The notes under the pieces are model-generated. The model was given only the letters and a program-made list of their open reading frames with translations. It was not told the origin of the DNA and did not search any database. 9,573 nucleotides of DNA from Bacillota bacterium (GTDB taxonomy: Bacteria; Bacillota; Clostridia; Christensenellales; CAG-138): the NCBI GenBank assembly GCA_023453725.1, contig JAEXTB010000167.1, forward strand, positions 1 to 9,573, read 5' to 3'. How positions within the stretch are numbered: the stretch's first letter is position 1; the number at the start of each line of letters is the position of its first letter. Both the position numbers and the translations under genes were made by a program. Of this stretch, positions 6,853 through 9,573 are shown piece after piece.

Positions 6853-7497
6853 TTGGACGAAATTACGAACAAGGACGATTTGCTTTTTGAGAAGCTTTCC
6901 CGCATCCAGTGGCTGATGCACCGTTACCATCAACAAAAGCACAGGGAATACGGCCCCATGGGCAACCCGCACCGCGGGCAGGGCCGGATTTTGACCCTTT
7001 TAAAATTGCAGCCTCAAATCAGCCAGAAGGATCTTGGATACTTGCTGGATATGCGGCCGCAGTCTCTGGGCGAATTGCTGATGAAGCTTGAGCGCAGCGG
7101 CTACATCACCCGTACGCCTTCGGAGGAAGATCGCCGCATTCTCAACATCAGGCTGACGGAAGAAGGGGAAAAAGCCGCGGAACAGGCGGGGCAAAAGCCG
7201 GACTTTGGAAGCATGTTTGATTGTTTAAGTGCTGAGGAGCAGGAGACGCTCAGCATGTTGTTAGGACGCGTGATCACCTCTCTGGAGCAACAGTTGGGAG
7301 ACGCGCAGGAAGAAGGCGAACCTATGTGGCGTGGGCCGTTCGCCCAGCATATGCCGTTTGACCCGCGCATGGTGCCCCCGCACGGCCGCCCTGCTTTTGG
7401 ATGGCCCGGCATGCCGGATCATCCGTCAGGATGTGACCCCCGCCGCGGGCGTCACTGCGGCCACAGGCCGGAGCATAAGCCGGATCAGGAAGACTGA
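6853..7497 (+). CDS. MarR-family regulator with His/Pro/Cys-rich C-terminal tail
   Basis: The 214-residue protein has a MarR winged helix domain. Residues about 10-50 form the dimerising helices, 56-82 the helix-turn-helix (ISQKDLGYLLDMRPQSLGELLMKLERSGYI), and 88-105 the wing (SEEDRRILNIRLTEEG). A further helix at about 125-150 closes the dimer. The last 55 or so residues are not part of the usual fold: they are rich in Pro, Gly, His and Arg, with six His and two Cys including H-C-G-H at 201-204. This suggests metal binding or a flexible low-complexity tail. The start is a TTG at 6853, placed 8 bases after AGGAGG (6839-6844); an in-frame TTG at 6835 overlaps that site and is unlikely. The gene forms its own transcription unit between a strong operator-bearing promoter and a terminator, without the exporter genes that often follow such regulators. 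Confidence 0.88.
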   Translation: MDEITNKDDLLFEKLSRIQWLMHRYHQQKHREYGPMGNPHRGQGRILTLLKLQPQISQKDLGYLLDMRPQSLGELLMKLERSGYITRTPSEEDRRILNIRLTEEGEKAAEQAGQKPDFGSMFDCLSAEEQETLSMLLGRVITSLEQQLGDAQEEGEPMWRGPFAQHMPFDPRMVPPHGRPAFGWPGMPDHPSGCDPRRGRHCGHRPEHKPDQED

Positions 7498-7518
7498 GAG
7501 TTGCATGAATTACAACAT

Positions 7519-7553
7519 AAAAGCGCTGCCGATCATTTGGCGGCGCTTTTATA
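7519..7553 (+). terminator. Rho-independent terminator of the MarR gene
   Basis: AAAAGCGCTGCC (7519-7530) pairs with GGCGGCGCTTTT (7539-7550) as a 12-bp stem with one T-G wobble and an 8-base loop. The stem ends in TTTT. It lies 22 bases after the MarR stop codon. Confidence 0.82.
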
Positions 7554-7578
7554 TGCATTTCGTAGAATAACAAAAGGT

Positions 7579-7612
7579 TTTACATCCATGTCCCATTCTG
7601 ATACGCTAAAAT
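7579..7612 (+). promoter_or_regulatory. Candidate promoter for the SemiSWEET gene
   Basis: TTTACA (7579-7584) is followed after 17 bp by TACGCT (7602-7607), which is preceded by TG to give an extended -10. TAAAAT at 7607-7612 is an alternative -10 without a well-placed -35. No AAGGTACCT or AANCGNTT operator is seen here. Confidence 0.4.
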
Positions 7613-7645
7613 ACACACCGCGATTGCTGCATAGGGGAGAAGAAT

Positions 7646-7921
7646 ATGTTTTTTGACGCGCTACAGCTTGTTGGCGGCATCATCATGGCTTTTGGCCAAA
7701 TCCCGCAGATTGTACAGATTATTAAAACAAAATCCGCACGAGACCTGAACATCAAGACATACCTGATGATGTGCGCGGGCATCCTGCTGATGGAAGCGTA
7801 TGCCATCAACCTTGTTTTCCACGGCGCGGGCGGCGCGTTTTTGATTACAAATTCTACTTCTCTGATTGCTTCAGTTGTCATGATCGCGCTGATTTTGAAA
7901 TATGGGAAAAAGCGCAGATAA
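7646..7921 (+). CDS. SemiSWEET/PQ-loop small sugar transporter
   Basis: The 91-residue protein has three membrane segments at about residues 4-26, 37-58 and 64-86, the size and layout of bacterial SemiSWEETs, which dimerise to form a sugar uniporter in the cytoplasmic membrane. The PQ motif is at 20-21 in GQIPQIVQIIKTKSARDLN, which also fits the family pattern after the first helix. An Asn at 69 in the third segment (ITNSTS) fits the position of the conserved sugar-contacting Asn. A basic KKRR tail marks the cytoplasmic C-terminus. The ribosome binding site GGGGAG (7634-7639) is 6 bases before the ATG. Its substrate is unknown. The LacI regulator and a lyxose-isomerase-like gene downstream make a sugar plausible, but the promoter between them suggests separate control. 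Confidence 0.88.
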   Translation: MFFDALQLVGGIIMAFGQIPQIVQIIKTKSARDLNIKTYLMMCAGILLMEAYAINLVFHGAGGAFLITNSTSLIASVVMIALILKYGKKRR

Positions 7922-7977
7922 AGGTCTTATCATCCTGTGATATAAATAAAAACTTTATCGTAATTAAAAAAGAATGC

Positions 7978-8006
7978 TTGTATTCCCGGTAGGGTTGCGT
8001 TACAAT
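7978..8006 (+). promoter_or_regulatory. Promoter of the LacI-family gene
   Basis: TTGTAT (7978-7983) and TACAAT (8001-8006) are separated by 17 bp. Transcription would start near 8013, giving a leader of about 80 bases before the TTG start codon at 8094. A LacI-type operator lies at the start of this leader. Confidence 0.65.
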
Positions 8007-8017
8007 AAGCCCATCAA

Positions 8018-8032
8018 CTTAATCGTTATATC
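8018..8032. promoter_or_regulatory. Candidate LacI-family operator in the lacI leader
   Basis: On the minus strand this 15-base site reads GATATAACGATTAAG. It matches 12 of 15 positions of the tandem operator found before the isomerase gene (GATTAAACGATTAAT) and is centred on CG (8024-8025). It lies just downstream of the predicted transcription start, a position suited to self-repression. A weaker half-match, AAACGTTC (8054-8061), is centred 33 bp further on. Confidence 0.5.
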
Positions 8033-8093
8033 AAAAAGTATATTTTTTATAAAAAACGTTCGGAAAATTAACATCGTAGTTAAGGAGCACTCT

Positions 8094-9098
8094 TTGGGCA
8101 GAACGACCATCAAACAAATAGCGCAGGCCGCCGGTGTTTCGACCGCCGCCGCATCCTTTGCGCTCAATAACAAACCGGGCGTGAGCGAGGAAACCAGGGA
8201 GCGCGTGCTTGCCGCAGCCAAAGAGCTCAATTACTTTATCGACGAAAACGCCAGAAGCCTGAAGACCAAGAAAAGCGGCTATCTCGGCCTGATCGTCACC
8301 GATATCAGGAACCCATTCTTCGCGGGGATTGTGCACGAATTTAATCGTTATGCGGAACAGTCAGGCTACCGGGTACTGCTTGGGATTTCCAACGACAGCA
8401 TTAAAAAAGAGGCCGAATATATCCGGATGTTTGTGGCCAAAGGCGTAGAGGGCATTGCCATCGTCCCCTCCATTGAACATTCGAAGGGTGTCACGCACCT
8501 GGACCCGCTGGAGAAACTGGGCATTCCGTTTGTGTTCTGCTCCACCTTCTATGAAGGCGTGAAAGCGAACTGTGTCATGACGGATCTTCAGGATGGGCAA
8601 AAGCAGATGATCCGCTACCTGCTTGGGCAGGGCATGAAGAAGATATTCCTGCTTACCGCGCCAAAAAGCCTTGCGCTGTCACGTTTGCGCATAGAAGGAT
8701 TTAAGCAGGCTTATATTGAAGCGGGCGAGGCGTTTGAAGAGGATTGGATTGTAGAAATATTCCCCAATTTTGAACAGGGGTACTCCATCATGGAACGGCT
8801 TTGGCAGTTCAGGCCGGATGCGATCGCCACAATCAACGACTTTATGGCCATGGGCGTATTAAAGGCGCTCCAGGACATGGGCGCAAAAGTACCATATGAT
8901 ATTTCTGTTGCAGGGTATGACGACCTCCTGTATTCCTCCCTGCTCGAAACCCCGCTTTCTACCGTCAAACAGCCGGTGGAGGAGATGTGCCGCCATACCG
9001 TGGACCTTTTGTTAGAGTGCATCCAGTCGGGCGATCTGAACGCACAACGGACGATGTTTTTGCCTCCCGTATTAAAGATCCGCAATTCCACCAGATAG
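8094..9098 (+). CDS. LacI-family transcriptional regulator
   Basis: The 334-residue protein is a full-length LacI/GalR regulator. The N-terminal helix-turn-helix is at residues 4-24 (TTIKQIAQAAGVSTAAASFALN), followed by VSEETRERVLAAAKELNY and the hinge region at about 48-57 (ENARSLKTKKS). From about 60 onwards is the periplasmic-binding-protein-like effector domain, with LGLIVTDIRNPFFAGIV, GVEGIAIVPS and, near 245-285, the family motif NDFMAMGVLKALQDMGAKVPYDISVAGYDD. It should bind a sugar or sugar derivative and control DNA binding as a dimer. The recognition helix reads V-S-T-A-A-A-S-F, so the Arg usual after Ser is Phe. The start is a TTG at 8094, set by AAGGAG (8082-8087) 6 bases upstream; longer in-frame versions would overlap the promoter. 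The D-lyxose isomerase-like gene directly downstream carries matching operators and is the likely target. Confidence 0.93.
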   Translation: MGRTTIKQIAQAAGVSTAAASFALNNKPGVSEETRERVLAAAKELNYFIDENARSLKTKKSGYLGLIVTDIRNPFFAGIVHEFNRYAEQSGYRVLLGISNDSIKKEAEYIRMFVAKGVEGIAIVPSIEHSKGVTHLDPLEKLGIPFVFCSTFYEGVKANCVMTDLQDGQKQMIRYLLGQGMKKIFLLTAPKSLALSRLRIEGFKQAYIEAGEAFEEDWIVEIFPNFEQGYSIMERLWQFRPDAIATINDFMAMGVLKALQDMGAKVPYDISVAGYDDLLYSSLLETPLSTVKQPVEEMCRHTVDLLLECIQSGDLNAQRTMFLPPVLKIRNSTR

Positions 9099-9120
9099 TA
9101 CAGTAAAGTTAAATGCTTGA

Positions 9121-9164
9121 TTGATTAAACGATTAATATACTATGTTTGATTAAACGATTAATA
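9121..9164 (+). repeat. Two 18-bp direct repeats: tandem LacI-type operators
   Basis: TTGATTAAACGATTAATA occurs at 9121-9138 and again, without mismatch, at 9147-9164, a 26-bp period. Each holds the near-palindrome ATTAAACGATTAAT with a central CG, which fits the AANCGNTT core common to LacI-family operators. A TATACT -10-like box (9137-9142) lies between the two, so binding would cover the likely isomerase promoter. The best-spaced -35 (TGCTTG, 9114-9119) is poor. The regulator is most simply the LacI protein encoded just upstream. Confidence 0.75.
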
Positions 9165-9191
9165 AAATCTTCCATAAAGCTGACTTTTGAG

Positions 9192-9204
9192 ACCCTCCGA
9201 GGGT
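9192..9204. repeat. 13-bp dyad in the isomerase leader
   Basis: ACCCTC (9192-9197) and GAGGGT (9199-9204) form a perfect inverted repeat around one base. The centre is too short for an RNA hairpin as it stands, so if it matters it is more likely a protein-binding dyad between promoter and ribosome binding site. No function can be assigned. Confidence 0.35.
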
Positions 9205-9236
9205 ACCACGCAGCATCAAAAAAGGAGAATGATACA

Positions 9237-9573
9237 ATGAAGCGCTCGGAACTGAACCAAATCATGAGAGAAGCGGTGGCTTTTATTGAGGAGCACCGGT
9301 TCAAACTGCCTCCGTTCATCACCTGGCCCGCGAAGGACTGGGAGAACAAAGGGCACGAGTACGACGAAATACGGGACAACATGCTTGGATGGGATATTAC
9401 GGACTTCGGTTCCGGTGATTACCGGAAGGTCGGCCTGTTGATGATCACCATCCGCAACGGCAATTTTGATAAAGAGAAGTACATCAAACCCTATGCGGAA
9501 AAACTGCTCATCGTCAAAGAAGGCCAAATTACACCCTACCATTTCCACTGGAGCAAGATGGAGGATATCATCA
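9237..9573 (+). CDS. D-lyxose ketol-isomerase family protein (N-terminal part, runs off right edge)
   Basis: The first 112 codons are visible; relatives are about 225-230 residues, so about half the gene is here. The sequence follows the larger (PF07385/DUF1498) D-lyxose isomerase family: MKRSELNQ at the start, LPPFITWPAKDW (24-35), the signature MLGWDITDFGSGDY (49-62), then LLMITIRNGN and YAEKLLIVKEGQ. His102 and His104 in TPYHFHWSKMEDII and Glu109 fit the cupin metal site. Characterised members are Mn-dependent and interconvert D-lyxose with D-xylulose and D-mannose with D-fructose. AAAGGAG (9221-9227) precedes the ATG by 9 bases. The 138-base gap after the LacI gene has no terminator, so transcription may also enter from lacI. 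Which sugar is the physiological one cannot be told from this part. Confidence 0.88.
   Translation, partial: MKRSELNQIMREAVAFIEEHRFKLPPFITWPAKDWENKGHEYDEIRDNMLGWDITDFGSGDYRKVGLLMITIRNGNFDKEKYIKPYAEKLLIVKEGQITPYHFHWSKMEDII

Noticed and set aside
7506..7570. A 21-codon open frame (starting MNYNIKALP) after the MarR gene
   Set aside because: It runs through the terminator hairpin 7519-7550 and has no ribosome binding site, so it is not supported as a peptide gene.
9121..9164. The tandem repeats as CcpA (cre) catabolite-repression sites
   Set aside because: They have a central CG but lack the TG...CA ends of the cre consensus, while fitting the general LacI-family AANCGNTT core and resembling the site in the lacI leader.
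9121..9164. The two 18-bp direct repeats as a CRISPR array or replication-origin iterons
   Set aside because: There are only two copies, the spacer is 8 bases, and they sit in a promoter region beside a LacI regulator with no cas, rep or dnaA gene.
9202..9207. GGTACC before the isomerase gene (and another at 4667-4672 inside the YyaL-family gene) as further MarR operators
   Set aside because: Neither has the AAGGTACCT context shared by the three sites at 6761-6830, and a lone 6-base match is expected by chance.

Overview
The window reads as chromosomal DNA of a low-to-mid GC Gram-positive bacterium, most likely a Clostridia-type Firmicute. The reasons are strong AGGAGG-type ribosome binding sites before nearly every gene, frequent TTG/GTG starts, a lipobox lipoprotein, and MerR/TipAS, MarR and LacI regulators of Firmicute type. 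I see no rRNA, tRNA, CRISPR array, transposase, integrase or phage gene. This looks like an ordinary housekeeping/regulatory stretch with several well-preserved regulatory sites, not a defence island or mobile element.

Layout. 1-238 (-) is the N-terminal end of a secreted lipoprotein that continues off the left edge. 239-613 is a gene-free AT-rich gap. 614-1156 (+) encodes an HD-domain phosphohydrolase-like protein and 1228-2676 (+) a protein made of three tandem GNAT acetyltransferase domains, closed by a strong hairpin terminator. 2721-4766 (-) is a YyaL/SPATA20-type thioredoxin-like protein converging on it. 4952-5716 (+) is a MerR regulator with a TipAS drug-sensing domain. Its own promoter has the 19-bp spacer and central palindrome typical of MerR control, and the gene has a second in-frame start that would give the TipAS domain alone. 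A bidirectional terminator separates it from a convergent YihY/BrkB membrane protein (5786-6655, -). 6853-7497 (+) is a MarR-type regulator with a His/Pro/Cys-rich tail, driven by a near-consensus promoter covered by three AAGGTACCT sites. 7646-7921 (+) is a SemiSWEET/PQ-loop transporter. 8094-9098 (+) is a LacI-family regulator, and from 9237 to the right edge runs the start of a D-lyxose ketol-isomerase-like gene.

How they fit together. Most genes look like single-gene transcription units with their own promoter or terminator. Three regulators (MerR, MarR, LacI) each have candidate self-operators. The right end looks like the beginning of a sugar-use locus: the LacI regulator and the isomerase are neighbours, and LacI-type operators (AANCGNTT core) occur twice in tandem before the isomerase and once, more degenerate, in the lacI leader. 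The small sugar transporter just upstream may belong to it, but no operator ties it in.

The points most worth follow-up are the probable dual-product (TipAL/TipAS-like) MerR gene, the three-site MarR promoter with its metal-binding-like tail, the tandem LacI operators, and the triple-GNAT fusion. None of these amounts to a clearly undescribed system.
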